Positions 24,595-31,699 of a stretch of DNA of 45,638 bases are shown here, piece by piece. The DNA lies in the NCBI GenBank assembly GCA_035758575.1, contig DASTXH010000091.1, positions 1 to 45,638 on the forward strand, read 5' to 3'. The notes beneath the pieces are model-generated. The model did no database searches. It saw nothing but the letters and a program-made list of their open reading frames with translations, and was not told where the DNA came from. Positions within the stretch are counted from its first letter, which is position 1. Each line of letters begins with the position of its first letter. Source of the stretch: JANWHZ01 sp035758575. Its GTDB lineage: Bacteria; Patescibacteriota; Saccharimonadia; Saccharimonadales; UBA4665. The position numbers and the translations under genes were made by a program.

Positions 24595-24877
24595 CGAAGA
24601 CCTCATGAAGGCCCTGTTTGGTGGCAAGTCAATGCAGCAGGCATTGGAGGAGGCGAAGAGGGCCAAGAGAAAGGCAACGCTTGAGAAGGCTGTTGCTGGT
24701 GTTCTTACGGCTCTTGTCGAGTGGCCACTGAAGGCCCTGTTTCTGTGGGTGTCCCTCGATTGGGTGAACTCCTACTGGAATTTCGTTCCTACCCTTCCCT
24801 TTTGGGGTGCCATGGCGGTAGTGTTCGCTATCGGTTCGGTTCGTTCCGCATGGGAGAGGGTTAGCGATAATGGCTAA
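24584..24877 (+). CDS. Membrane protein with two predicted helices
   Basis: 97 residues from GTG 24584. A charged N-terminal helix (QQALEEAKRAKRKATLEKAV) is followed by hydrophobic stretches (LTALVEWPLKALFLWVSLDW and PFWGAMAVVFAIGSV). Lies inside the replication block, coupled at both ends. Function unknown. Confidence 0.75.
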   Translation: MTTDEDLMKALFGGKSMQQALEEAKRAKRKATLEKAVAGVLTALVEWPLKALFLWVSLDWVNSYWNFVPTLPFWGAMAVVFAIGSVRSAWERVSDNG

Positions 24878-25031
24878 GGACAAGAATCCCGAGAAGCCCA
24901 CGAACATTAAGAAGATCCACAAGGACGACAAGTCACTGACCCGTGCGTCCGACAAGACGCAGAAGCCCAAGGGCAAGGTTGAGAAGGCCCTGCGCGAGTG
25001 GGTTGAAGACATCGATAGCACCGAGTGGTGA
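24870..25031 (+). CDS. 53-residue Lys-rich protein
   Basis: ATG 24870 lies inside the end of the membrane protein gene; TGA 25029-25031 abuts the primase ATG. The first 38 residues are Lys/Asp rich (DKNPEKPTNIKKIHKDDK), the end is acidic and helical (VEKALREWVEDIDSTEW). Probably a small nucleic-acid or protein-binding factor; unknown. Confidence 0.72.
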   Translation: MAKDKNPEKPTNIKKIHKDDKSLTRASDKTQKPKGKVEKALREWVEDIDSTEW

Positions 25032-25352
25032 ATGGACCGGCGGCGGGGCGATAGCGTAAAGTTTGATGTGGTTCCTGTGCTGTACCACTACGGTATGGTG
25101 CAGGAACCCATCGGGCGAAAAGTGTACTGCCCATTTCACTCCGACACACACCCGTCAGCGTCAATAGATGACAATCAAGTATTGTTTTACTGCCATGTGT
25201 GTGGTATCGGTGGGGATGCTGTAGCGATCATTAGGGAGAGAGATGGCGCAGACTATCAAACCGCCGTCAGTAAGGCAGAGGAACTTTCTACGAGCGTGCA
25301 TCAACCAGTACGCCGAACTACCAAAAGACGTAGAGGACTATTTGGCCGCTAG
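25032..25352 (+). CDS. DNA primase, zinc-binding domain protein
   Basis: 106 residues. The CHC2-type zinc domain of DnaG-like primases is clear: CPFH (Cys33, His36), SDTHPSASIDDN, CHVCG (Cys54, Cys57) and GGDAVAIIRERDG. The frame ends in a short basic tail. The polymerase part is in a different frame 110 bases inside this gene, so the primase is split into two overlapping genes. The zinc domain reads template sequence for primer start. Confidence 0.88.
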   Translation: MDRRRGDSVKFDVVPVLYHYGMVQEPIGRKVYCPFHSDTHPSASIDDNQVLFYCHVCGIGGDAVAIIRERDGADYQTAVSKAEELSTSVHQPVRRTTKRRRGLFGR

Positions 25353-25893
25353 AGGCATCCATCCACCTGTGGCCGCTAGATGGAAACTGGGTTACGTGTC
25401 TGAACCCATGGATGGACATGAAGGCTACAGGGATCGTTTGGCGATTCCCTACCTGACTCGTTCAGGTCCTGTTACTATGACGTTTCGATGCTTGAAGGAT
25501 CATGACCACAAAGCGTGGGATTGCCCCAAGTATCTAGCGGAGGATGGTGTGTACAGGCCTCTGTTCAACGCTCACGCCTTCACCAAGCCTTCCGGTACCA
25601 TCTATGCGGTAGAAGGCGAGTTGGATGCTGTGGTGGCTTCTAGCTTGGGCTATCCGACTGTGGGGTGTCCGGGTGCTGGTAGGTGGGAGAAGCATTGGGA
25701 CATGCTGTTTGACGGGTTTGAGAACGTTGTGGCCTTGTGCGACGGGGACAAGGCTGGCAGGGAGTGGGGTAAGAAGTTCAGGTCACAAGTCCGTAACGCT
25801 ACGGTGAGGGTCTTGCCGGACGGTCACGACACGTCTAGTTTGGTGGCTGAGGAGGGTCCCGAAGCGTTGGACGAATGGATGGTGATCTCGTAG
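25243..25893 (+). CDS. DNA primase, TOPRIM catalytic domain protein
   Basis: 216 residues. YAVEGELDAV (Glu124) and CDGDKAG (Asp167, Asp169) are the TOPRIM metal-binding residues of DnaG primases; LPKDVEDYLAARGI and RLAIPYL are typical of the N-terminal part of the catalytic core. ATG 25243 is close behind AGGGAGAG, so it can start on its own. It overlaps the zinc-domain gene in the +1 frame. I judge this a true split gene, but a +1 frameshift or a sequence error would join them. Confidence 0.88.
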   Translation: MAQTIKPPSVRQRNFLRACINQYAELPKDVEDYLAARGIHPPVAARWKLGYVSEPMDGHEGYRDRLAIPYLTRSGPVTMTFRCLKDHDHKAWDCPKYLAEDGVYRPLFNAHAFTKPSGTIYAVEGELDAVVASSLGYPTVGCPGAGRWEKHWDMLFDGFENVVALCDGDKAGREWGKKFRSQVRNATVRVLPDGHDTSSLVAEEGPEALDEWMVIS

Positions 25894-26555
25894 TGGCTAA
25901 GGTCCCAGATTTTAAATGGGAGTGGGTTGAGTCTGAACCGACAGTGATTGAGCTTAAGTTTCCAGAGTCTAAGAAGTTTAGCGAGGCTCTAGATAAATCC
26001 GTCACCGCTTCTATGCTTGCCATGTGGAACAAAAGTGCAATCCAAGCTTCTGAAGCTGTACAAGCCATGGCCACTGCTGTAAACGATACGTCGACTTCAC
26101 TTCATTCGATTCTAGTACCATACATGGAAACGGCCGAACAAGCACGCAAGCGGCAAGAAGAAGTAGACGCCAAATGGCGACCCTGGTTCGAATCATTGAC
26201 CCCATGGCAGAATGAGGTTTTAGCACGCATTCAGGCGTACAAGTTTTTGGGTCACGTAAACCCTGACTATACCAGGGTGGTTAGTTTTCCCGAGAACCAG
26301 TCTGAAGGAGACTGGTATCATTTCCAATATGTTGTTAACGGTCCACGAAATAACGTTACGGTTATGTTGGAGAGGGTTCCTTCCCTACAGGCCGTTCTAG
26401 ACCCAGACGTCTGCCCGGTCTTTGGTTGCCGATTAAGTCAAGGTAAAGTCTGTAACTACATCATGCATTTGAACGACGAACACGAATACAAGTTTACCGA
26501 TATCGCCGATTGGCTAGACACGCTAGGTATCGACTTCTCTTTCCCCATCGATTAA
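25893..26555 (+). CDS. Hypothetical protein with Cys/His C-terminal motif
   Basis: 220 residues from GTG 25893, fused with the primase stop (TAGTG); ATG 25875 is possible. The N-terminal half is helical (AMATAVNDTSTSLHSILVPY). The C-terminus reads CPVFGCRLSQGKVCNYIMHL then NDEHEYKFTDIADWLDTLG, a C-x4-C...C...H-LND-x-H pattern known from many phage proteins and likely zinc-bound. Function unknown. Confidence 0.75.
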   Translation: MAKVPDFKWEWVESEPTVIELKFPESKKFSEALDKSVTASMLAMWNKSAIQASEAVQAMATAVNDTSTSLHSILVPYMETAEQARKRQEEVDAKWRPWFESLTPWQNEVLARIQAYKFLGHVNPDYTRVVSFPENQSEGDWYHFQYVVNGPRNNVTVMLERVPSLQAVLDPDVCPVFGCRLSQGKVCNYIMHLNDEHEYKFTDIADWLDTLGIDFSFPID

Positions 26556-26566
26556 AGGAGCAACAC

Positions 26567-26791
26567 ATGTTTGACACGCTCGCCCTTCCCGAGATTCAGG
26601 AGCTGGTCACTGCTGAGCAGGCCAAGGAGTTGGAGCAGTCCACCCGATTCGACGTCCAGACCGCCCTCAGGGCTGCTGCTGGGTGTCACGAGGTGAAGCA
26701 GGAGGTTGGTTCGTACGGCAACGGTAAGGACACCGCGTGCGGCCTGTCGGCCGTGTATCTGGTGGCCTCCCGTCTCGGATACCTGAAGTGA
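26567..26791 (+). CDS. Small hypothetical protein
   Basis: 74 residues from ATG 26567, seven bases behind AAAGGAG. IQELVTAEQAKELEQSTRFD is helical; the C-terminal YLVASRLGYLK may be a further helix. Last gene before the promoter at 26796. Function unknown. Confidence 0.75.
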   Translation: MFDTLALPEIQELVTAEQAKELEQSTRFDVQTALRAAAGCHEVKQEVGSYGNGKDTACGLSAVYLVASRLGYLK

Positions 26792-26795
26792 CCGC

Positions 26796-26825
26796 TTGAC
26801 ACGGGTGATCATCTGCGGGTAAGAT
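26796..26825 (+). promoter_or_regulatory. Promoter upstream of the exonuclease gene
   Basis: TTGACA (26796-26801), 18-base spacer, TAAGAT (26820-26825), followed by a structured leader of about 50 bases. Confidence 0.78.
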
Positions 26826-26842
26826 CATCTACTGTGGACAGG

Positions 26843-26866
26843 GAACCCCCGTTCACGCGGGGGTTC
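26843..26866 (+). promoter_or_regulatory. Leader hairpin before the exonuclease ribosome binding site
   Basis: GAACCCCCG and CGGGGGTTC form a 9-base stem around TTCACG. There is no T-run, and CAGGAGG follows 6-9 bases later, so it is probably an mRNA stabiliser or translation control element rather than a terminator. Confidence 0.65.
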
Positions 26867-26882
26867 TCGCACAGGAGGATGT

Positions 26883-27620
26883 ATGCGCACGTTGGTGTTG
26901 GACATCGAAACTAGCCCTAACGTGGCTGACGTCTGGGGTTTGTGGCAGCAGAACGTGGGCCTCAACCAGCTTCACGAGTCGTCAAAAACCATTTGTTTCG
27001 CCGCCAAATGGACCGACCGAAACAAGGTCATGTACCATTCAGTCTTTCATGACGACTACGAAAGCATGGTAACCAATGCACACAACCTGTTGGATGAGGC
27101 AGACGCAGTAGTGGGTTGGAACTCTACACCATTCGACTTGAGAACACTAAACAACGAATTCGTTCGAATGGGTTTTGCTCCGCCCAGTTCATACAAGTCC
27201 ATTGACCTAATTAAGACTGTAAAGAAGAATTTCCGTTTTCCTAGCAACAAGCTTGACTATGTGGCAACAGAGTTGGGTGTGGGCTCTAAGCTTTCCACGG
27301 GCGGTCACGACCTGTGGCGCAAGTGTTTGGAGTTCGATCCTGCCGCGTGGAATAAGATGAAGAAATACAACTGTCAAGACGTCTTGGTGACCGAGGGTCT
27401 GTACTTTAAGCTTCTTCCGTGGATTTCGGATCACCCAAACGTTGCACTATACGATCAGCAGGAAGATCAATCCTGTCCCACGTGTGGCGGAACTTCCCTC
27501 ACCAAGCGTGGTTTCTACACTGCGGAGACTGGACGATACCAGCGGTTTAACTGTACCATGTGCGGCAAGTGGAGTCGTTCCACTGTTAGGGCTGTATCGG
27601 TTCAGACCAGGGGTATCTAG
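26883..27620 (+). CDS. DnaQ-like 3'-5' exonuclease (DEDDy) with zinc ribbon
   Basis: 245 residues. Exo I motif LDIETSP (Asp7, Glu9), Exo II VVGWNSTPFDLRTLN with Asp near 85, and Exo III YNCQDVLVTEGLY with Tyr and Asp near 162-166 give the DEDDy set. The C-terminus adds CPTCGG and CTMCGKW, a zinc ribbon. With no DNA polymerase gene present, it may proofread for, or compete with, the host polymerase, or degrade host DNA. AGGAGG precedes the ATG. Confidence 0.88.
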   Translation: MRTLVLDIETSPNVADVWGLWQQNVGLNQLHESSKTICFAAKWTDRNKVMYHSVFHDDYESMVTNAHNLLDEADAVVGWNSTPFDLRTLNNEFVRMGFAPPSSYKSIDLIKTVKKNFRFPSNKLDYVATELGVGSKLSTGGHDLWRKCLEFDPAAWNKMKKYNCQDVLVTEGLYFKLLPWISDHPNVALYDQQEDQSCPTCGGTSLTKRGFYTAETGRYQRFNCTMCGKWSRSTVRAVSVQTRGI

Positions 27621-27625
27621 ACACC

Positions 27626-27838
27626 ATGGCTACGTTCACCGTATCTTACAATCCGAACATTGTCGCTAAGCTTGTTACGGGTGCTTTCGCGACGAAGACT
27701 GTGACCGCTGATCAGATGGAAGTCAACGTAGATGGATCCGTTGTTTTCCAAACCTATTTTCCGAATGCTTCACCAGCAGGATACTACACGGTTGATATCT
27801 TGAATTCCGGATCGTATGTCGAGGTTACACAGAACTAA
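27626..27838 (+). CDS. Small beta-rich hypothetical protein
   Basis: 70 residues (MATFTVSYNPNIVAKL, VVFQTYFPNASPAGYYTVDI). Five bases behind the exonuclease stop, without a clear binding site of its own. The terminator-like hairpin follows. Function unknown. Confidence 0.7.
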   Translation: MATFTVSYNPNIVAKLVTGAFATKTVTADQMEVNVDGSVVFQTYFPNASPAGYYTVDILNSGSYVEVTQN

Positions 27839-27862
27839 AGCAAGAAATTAGCTAGGGAATGG

Positions 27863-27884
27863 GGGAGCCTTTCGGGGCTCCCTC
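27863..27884 (+). terminator. Terminator-like hairpin
   Basis: GGGAGCC (27863-27869) and GGCTCCC (27876-27882) around TTTCGG, followed by TCCTTCGTT. The U-run is weak. The next gene has no visible promoter, so read-through is expected. Confidence 0.65.
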
Positions 27885-27903
27885 CTTCGTTAAGGAGGAG
27901 AAC

Positions 27904-28062
27904 GTGAAGCATGTTAAGACTACAGTTCAAGAGGCAGTTTTCACTATCGAAATTACACAGACCGAACTATCGCAGATTGTCAAGTCACTGAGCAGGGACT
28001 GCGGCGGCTGTTCGTATGAGCTTTGGAGGAGCTTGCGGGAAGTTTTAGAGGAGGGTCTGTAA
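27904..28062 (+). CDS. Small hypothetical protein, tandem paralogue 1
   Basis: 52 residues from GTG 27904 behind AAGGAGGAG. FTIEITQTELSQIVKSL and YELWRSLREVLEEG align with YRVTLTQAEVDMIHAGL and YRLYEKFEEICSD of the next gene. A small beta-helix fold. Function unknown. Confidence 0.75.
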   Translation: MKHVKTTVQEAVFTIEITQTELSQIVKSLSRDCGGCSYELWRSLREVLEEGL

Positions 28063-28064
28063 TC

Positions 28065-28211
28065 GTGGATTACGTTAAAGACAAGGTCACGGTGTATAGG
28101 GTGACGTTGACACAGGCAGAGGTTGACATGATTCACGCTGGCTTAGGTGCGCTTACAGGCAATGATGAGTACAGGTTGTATGAGAAGTTTGAGGAGATTT
28201 GCAGTGACTGA
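28065..28211 (+). CDS. Small hypothetical protein, tandem paralogue 2
   Basis: 48 residues from GTG 28065, with GGAGGG upstream. Diverged copy of the preceding gene, sharing the TLTQ-x-E core and the C-terminal helix but not the cysteines (CGGCS) of copy 1. Eight-base overlap with the next gene. Confidence 0.75.
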   Translation: MDYVKDKVTVYRVTLTQAEVDMIHAGLGALTGNDEYRLYEKFEEICSD

Positions 28212-28479
28212 ATACGAGAAGGTACTTAAGGCCTGGGCCGAAAAAAGGTTCGGTCGGCCCGACGCCAAGGTAACAAACGTGTCCTTTGAATACGATGAAG
28301 GATACCGCTACTCCGAATACACCTACGAGAACCCTAGCTTCAAGATCATAGTGTACTATGAGGTGAACGGCGATCTCAGGTCTGACTATGAAACCTTGTA
28401 TGAGGATGAAGATCCTATGGATATGGGTAGCTTGATGACTGAGCTTTTCGCGATCGCGGCTGGTGGGGCAAATGACTGA
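28204..28479 (+). CDS. Small acidic hypothetical protein
   Basis: 91 residues from GTG 28204. Helical start (YEKVLKAWAEKRFGRPD), then an acidic beta region (FEYDEGYRYSEYTYENPSFK, EVNGDLRSDYETLYEDEDP). Overlaps both neighbours. Function unknown. Confidence 0.75.
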   Translation: MTEYEKVLKAWAEKRFGRPDAKVTNVSFEYDEGYRYSEYTYENPSFKIIVYYEVNGDLRSDYETLYEDEDPMDMGSLMTELFAIAAGGAND

Positions 28480-29047
28480 CTTTCAACAGTTCGAATCCGG
28501 CGCTGTACGCGACACCCAGGAAGGTAAGATCAAGTTCGAACTGATCACACCCACATTCAAGAAAGACCTTGCCGCCATGCTGACGGACAAGGCCAAGCAT
28601 TACGGTGACCGCAACTGGGAGAAGGGCATCCCCACCGCTAGGACGTTCTCCAGTCTCATGAGGCACATTGAAGCCCTCGGCAGGGGTGAATGGTTGGATG
28701 AGGAGTCAGGGCATCCTCACACGGTTTTAGCAGCCGCTAACCTCATGTTCATTCACGAGTTCCATGGATCCGAGTTCGACACTTTGAATGAGCTTGTCGG
28801 GCCTGCGTTGCGTAACACTCCATCCGAACTGAACTACGCCGAAGCTTTCCCTACCGGTTCATTGAAGGATGAGGTAATCAATCACGGGGATCCTGAGCCT
28901 TCCCTTGAAACCACGTGGAAGGATTGCCAAGGTGACACCTGGAGTTCTTCGCTAACTAACGACGGTTGGACCTATACCGGTAACCGTTACGGTTGTGATT
29001 GGAACGAAATTAATCCTGCCTATTTTCCCATGGTGCGTGTGTCATGA
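28472..29047 (+). CDS. dATP/dGTP diphosphohydrolase-like protein with extra C-terminal domain
   Basis: 191 residues. ESGAVRDTQEGKIKFELITP, DKAKHYGDRNWEKGIP, SSLMRHIEAL, DEESG and HTVLAAANLMF are the conserved blocks of the phage dATP/dGTP diphosphohydrolase (DUF5664-type) family, which removes pyrophosphate from purine dNTPs. Residues about 130-191 form a second region (WKDCQGDTWSSSLTNDGWTY), like small actinophage proteins I remember as phiSA1p31-related. No purZ-like gene is in the window, so 2-aminoadenine DNA is not indicated; a pool-balancing role is more likely. Confidence 0.82.
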   Translation: MTDFQQFESGAVRDTQEGKIKFELITPTFKKDLAAMLTDKAKHYGDRNWEKGIPTARTFSSLMRHIEALGRGEWLDEESGHPHTVLAAANLMFIHEFHGSEFDTLNELVGPALRNTPSELNYAEAFPTGSLKDEVINHGDPEPSLETTWKDCQGDTWSSSLTNDGWTYTGNRYGCDWNEINPAYFPMVRVS

Positions 29048-29376
29048 CCTTCACCCCACCAGAGCTCAGGTCAGACCTCAAATGGTTAGCTGTAGACTTT
29101 GACGGGACCCTGTGCCGGTCCAATTGGTCAGTGGACAACCCAACAGCAGTACCAGGCGAGCCCATCGCGGCCAACATCGCTAAGCTAGTCAAATGCGTCA
29201 ATAAGGGATACAAGATTTGGATTCACACGGCTAGGCCGTCTACCGATTACGAGATGGTGGAGGCGTGGCTGAACCATTGGGGTATCCACTTTGATGGTAT
29301 TGTGACAGGTAAGATTCTCGCCTACCGGTATATTGACGATCGCGCGGTTAATGCAGACGCAGAGGAGTGGGCGTAA
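29044..29376 (+). CDS. HAD-superfamily phosphatase
   Basis: 110 residues. Motif I VDFDGTLC (Asp18, Asp20), motif II IHTARPS near 60-66, motif III Lys in TGKI and motif IV YIDDRA near 96-101 are all present; there is no cap domain. Small HAD proteins of this size include the phosphatase half of T4 polynucleotide kinase and 5'-nucleotidases. With an RNA ligase in the same block, 3'-end trimming of broken RNA is a possible job; nucleotide phosphatase is the alternative. Coupled to both neighbours. Confidence 0.87.
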   Translation: MTFTPPELRSDLKWLAVDFDGTLCRSNWSVDNPTAVPGEPIAANIAKLVKCVNKGYKIWIHTARPSTDYEMVEAWLNHWGIHFDGIVTGKILAYRYIDDRAVNADAEEWA

Positions 29377-29588
29377 TGGCGATTCCCGAGGATGACGATA
29401 TCCGTGACCGTGTGGCTAGTTGGATTCTCAACTCCGCCGCCGATCGTGACTGCCTTTACGAACTGACCTACAATTGGGAAGACCTTACCGAGGAAGAGGA
29501 TAGGATCGTTACCGATAAGGTTTACGAGATTTTCGGCCGTGCTAAGGTGTATGTTGTGATCGATGAGGTGGAATACAATGGCAACTGA
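29376..29588 (+). CDS. Small acidic hypothetical protein
   Basis: 70 residues from ATG 29376 (TAATG junction). Helical and acidic (DDIRDRVASWILNSAADRDC, LTEEEDRIVTDKVYEIFG), ending in a beta strand. Function unknown. Confidence 0.75.
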   Translation: MAIPEDDDIRDRVASWILNSAADRDCLYELTYNWEDLTEEEDRIVTDKVYEIFGRAKVYVVIDEVEYNGN

Positions 29589-29826
29589 AGAGTCTTCCCT
29601 CACAGACTTTGAGTACAGGGTTGTCGGAATTCCCGGTTTAGAAGACAGGATCTACAATCAGGAAGGTCACGCTAAGAGTGCGGTAACACAGGCTTTGACG
29701 GGTTGGCCTAACCGTATGAACCGTGCCGCTTTGCGTGAAGTGGATATCGCTAGGCACATTCAGATTCGTTTCGTGTCTCGTGGCGCGTGGATGGGTAGTA
29801 TTCGGGAGGTGTTTGGCTTTGAGTGA
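29578..29826 (+). CDS. Small hypothetical protein
   Basis: 82 residues from ATG 29578, overlapping the upstream end by 11 bases. LTDFEYRVVGIPGLEDRIYN, then AKSAVTQALTGWPNRMNRAA and a basic RHIQIRFVSRGAW. Function unknown. Confidence 0.75.
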   Translation: MATEESSLTDFEYRVVGIPGLEDRIYNQEGHAKSAVTQALTGWPNRMNRAALREVDIARHIQIRFVSRGAWMGSIREVFGFE

Positions 29827-30079
29827 CACAGACGTCTATCGACTGGTTCGCCTGTTTAAAGAACCCGATGAGTGGCATGTAATGTATTCATCCATGGGAT
29901 GTACTAGCGGTTTCTATTCTTCCCTGCCTGCTATTAAGGGTGTGCGTACCCGTAGGCAGCGAGAAGATAAGCGTCATGGTTGGGTTAACGAATACAAGAT
30001 TCAGCATTTGGAGAGCACCCCAGTTTTTCTAGAGGAAGATGGTAGTTACGCTTTAGAGTGGGTTGATGTCAGTGACTGA
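29819..30079 (+). CDS. Small hypothetical protein
   Basis: 86 residues. TTG 29819 is chosen: it gives MSDTDVYRLVRLFKEPDEW, lies behind GGGAGG and overlaps the upstream stop. Basic middle (GVRTRRQREDKRHGWVNEYK). Function unknown. Confidence 0.7.
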   Translation: MSDTDVYRLVRLFKEPDEWHVMYSSMGCTSGFYSSLPAIKGVRTRRQREDKRHGWVNEYKIQHLESTPVFLEEDGSYALEWVDVSD

Positions 30080-30188
30080 GCCTACGTCTTGGGATAGCGA
30101 GAACGAGGATTGGGAAGCCGAATGTCTTGCTGAGGCTGTAGCTGAGGCTTGGATGTTTGGTGCAGAGGATGCCGGTTGGGATGACTGA
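30066..30188 (+). CDS. 40-residue acidic protein
   Basis: ATG 30066 lies in the end of the upstream gene (a GTG two codons on is possible); TGA 30186-30188 overlaps the next ATG. Strongly acidic helix (WDSENEDWEAECLAEAVAEA). Function unknown; coupling is the main evidence. Confidence 0.6.
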   Translation: MSVTEPTSWDSENEDWEAECLAEAVAEAWMFGAEDAGWDD

Positions 30189-30330
30189 CATCTATTTATG
30201 GGAGGATGTTCCCGAAACTGTAACACTTCACTTCGAAGACCATAAGGTAGTGGTTAGCAATATGGGTGAGTTCCATATTGTAAAAGAAGATGGTTGTTGG
30301 TATGAGGGGTCATTTGATGAGTACCTCTGA
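30181..30330 (+). CDS. 49-residue acidic protein
   Basis: ATG 30181 (ATGACTGA junction) to TGA 30330. Alternating beta pattern (ETVTLHFEDHKVVVSNMGEF, HIVKEDGCWYEGSF). Overlaps the next frame by 14 bases. Function unknown. Confidence 0.65.
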   Translation: MTDIYLWEDVPETVTLHFEDHKVVVSNMGEFHIVKEDGCWYEGSFDEYL

Positions 30331-30451
30331 CATCACAGAACAAGCCGCTAAAGCCATGTTTAGTTCAGTCCACGGCTACCCGTCGACAAGAGTATTGTGG
30401 GGTGGCAGACGTGGCAGGACTACACGGATCCGACGAACGGACGCCTGTTGA
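30317..30451 (+). CDS. 44-residue basic peptide, uncertain
   Basis: ATG 30317 to TGA 30451. Helical start (MSTSDITEQAAKAMFSSVHG) and an arginine-rich end (GGRRGRTTRIRRTDAC). The last 50 bases overlap the next candidate gene in another frame, so either start may be wrong. Confidence 0.45.
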   Translation: MSTSDITEQAAKAMFSSVHGYPSTRVLWGGRRGRTTRIRRTDAC

Positions 30452-30644
30452 TAGCGGCGGTGCAGAACCAGGGCTGGCAGAACCTATATGCGAACACCCG
30501 TACTGTTACACGCTCAAAGTTGCCTATGTCGACGGTAAACCCACAACCGACCCCCACACCCCCGACACCTGTCCCACCAAACCCTGCACCTGTACCCCCG
30601 TTACCGTCTCCTTCTTCCCCCACACCACCGAATCCTCTCCCTAG
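30402..30644 (+). CDS. Cys/Pro/Thr-rich hypothetical protein, last of the replication strand
   Basis: 80 residues from GTG 30402. CEHPYCYTLKVAYVDGK and CPTKPCTCTPVTV give five cysteines; the C-x-C ending resembles FPCTCTP in the protein at 40336-40593. A second open frame (30397-30666) encodes a proline-rich chain; I prefer this one for its Cys pattern and C-ending codons. Confidence 0.5.
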   Translation: MADVAGLHGSDERTPVDSGGAEPGLAEPICEHPYCYTLKVAYVDGKPTTDPHTPDTCPTKPCTCTPVTVSFFPHTTESSP

Positions 30645-30670
30645 ATTCTATGGCCCATTACCGTAAAAAG

Positions 30671-30696
30671 AAGCCCCCCGGTTTGGGGGGCTTTCT
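30671..30696. terminator. Terminator between convergent gene blocks
   Basis: AAGCCCCCC (30671-30679) pairs with GGGGGGCTT (30685-30693) around GGTTT, followed by TCT and preceded on the other strand by a run giving U-rich ends. It closes the plus-strand replication block and the minus-strand block. Confidence 0.85.
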
Positions 30697-31490
30697 CATG
30701 CCGTCTTCAACTCTCGCTGTCTCTTACGGTATTCCCGAACATTCAAGTTGTGGCACAGCCGACACTTCCGGACATTACCAGGATTCCACAGCACATTCTC
30801 TTCGGTCTGCTCGTGGTTTCTCTTACAGTGGGTTCGATACTTTCCGCGTAGCCTGCGATCGGTACGAACAATACCAGCCTTCAAATCAGGTGCGGTGTCG
30901 ATCGTGTCGTCATCCCACGATATCGGGGGTGGCCAGTTCTTAGACAAAGCCAATCTGCGCGCCATCTTAGACGGGCCAGGAGTGTTAGAAAGTCGATCGT
31001 AAACCTCTCTAAACCTCTCCCCATACTCCACGCTAAAACTGCGCTGACCGTAAGCCGTTCGGCGAATGTTTTTACTGGTCGAACCCATTTCGCGTGCAAG
31101 GCTTTCCGAATCCCAACCCATCCAACCCAGAGCCTGATAACGGCGCTTAAACCCAACCTGAGTCACCGTTACCTTAGGCCGTAGGGCCAGCACATAACGC
31201 TCACTACTCTTAAGAACGCGACGCTGATCACCCGTGTAAATGCGGCTGAGCGTTGAGGCCGATAGGCCTGTGACACGGTGCATTTCCCGTAACGTCCAAC
31301 GACTACTGATAAGAACATTCATGTATTCACGCGTAGGCTGTGCATCCACGAGACTATCATACAAGCCCATACGCAACCTTTTACGGTAATGCTTGTTGCA
31401 GAACCCCTGCGCCCCCTGCGTACCAATCCTGTCTGTGCAATTCTTGTGCCCGCACGGGTTGGGGTTGTTTAGGATTTTGTTCCTGGGCAT
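30696..31490 (-). CDS. DNA-binding protein with HTH and HNH-associated zinc module
   Basis: 264 residues from ATG 31490, five bases behind GGGAG. N-terminal CGHKNCTDRIGTQGAQGFC is a zinc-like knot; two helix-turn-helix segments follow (LREMHRVTGLSASTLSRIYT and SLAREMGSTSKNIRRTAYG). The C-terminus HCKRNHEQTEENVLW then CRLCHNLN repeats the zinc module of the HNH enzyme at 20725. No HNH core is seen, so it may be a regulator or a remnant of a homing system. Last gene of its transcript. Confidence 0.75.
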   Translation of the reverse strand: MPRNKILNNPNPCGHKNCTDRIGTQGAQGFCNKHYRKRLRMGLYDSLVDAQPTREYMNVLISSRWTLREMHRVTGLSASTLSRIYTGDQRRVLKSSERYVLALRPKVTVTQVGFKRRYQALGWMGWDSESLAREMGSTSKNIRRTAYGQRSFSVEYGERFREVYDRLSNTPGPSKMARRLALSKNWPPPISWDDDTIDTAPDLKAGIVRTDRRLRGKYRTHCKRNHEQTEENVLWNPGNVRKCRLCHNLNVREYRKRQRELKTA

Positions 31491-31513
31491 TAGTTCTCCC
31501 TTGTCACACTTGC

Positions 31514-31699
31514 TCAAGCAATTTGAGTGTAACCCCAAAACCTGCGCCACGCAATATCGGCGTCCGCGAAAGCCGCTGGTTGCGAAGAAGCCTCGCCACC
31601 ATCCACATACCTGTCTGAGGTCATAAGGTTGTCGTTGTGGCTACGCAACTCCCACCACCATACACCACCCAATTTGTAGATTGTCAGTCGCGCTTCCAC
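31514..31699 (-). CDS. Small YegP/DUF1508-like protein
   Basis: 61 residues from GTG 31699. WWWELRSHNDNLMTSDRYVD resembles the repeat of the YegP family (residue pattern W-x-L-(K/R)-x-x-N-G-x-x-(I/L)-x-x-S). It overlaps the upstream gene by 16 bases. Function of the family is unclear. Confidence 0.65.
   Translation of the reverse strand: MEARLTIYKLGGVWWWELRSHNDNLMTSDRYVDGGEASSQPAAFADADIAWRRFWGYTQIA

Noticed and set aside
28472..29047. 2-aminoadenine (Z) genome, suggested by the dATP/dGTP diphosphohydrolase
   Set aside because: No purZ-like adenylosuccinate synthetase and no matching polymerase were found. The hydrolase family alone is common in ordinary phages.
30397..30666. Proline-rich frame overlapping the gene at 30402-30644
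   Set aside because: It has no Cys motif or relative, and the other frame has a C-x-C pattern seen elsewhere in the genome. The choice remains uncertain.
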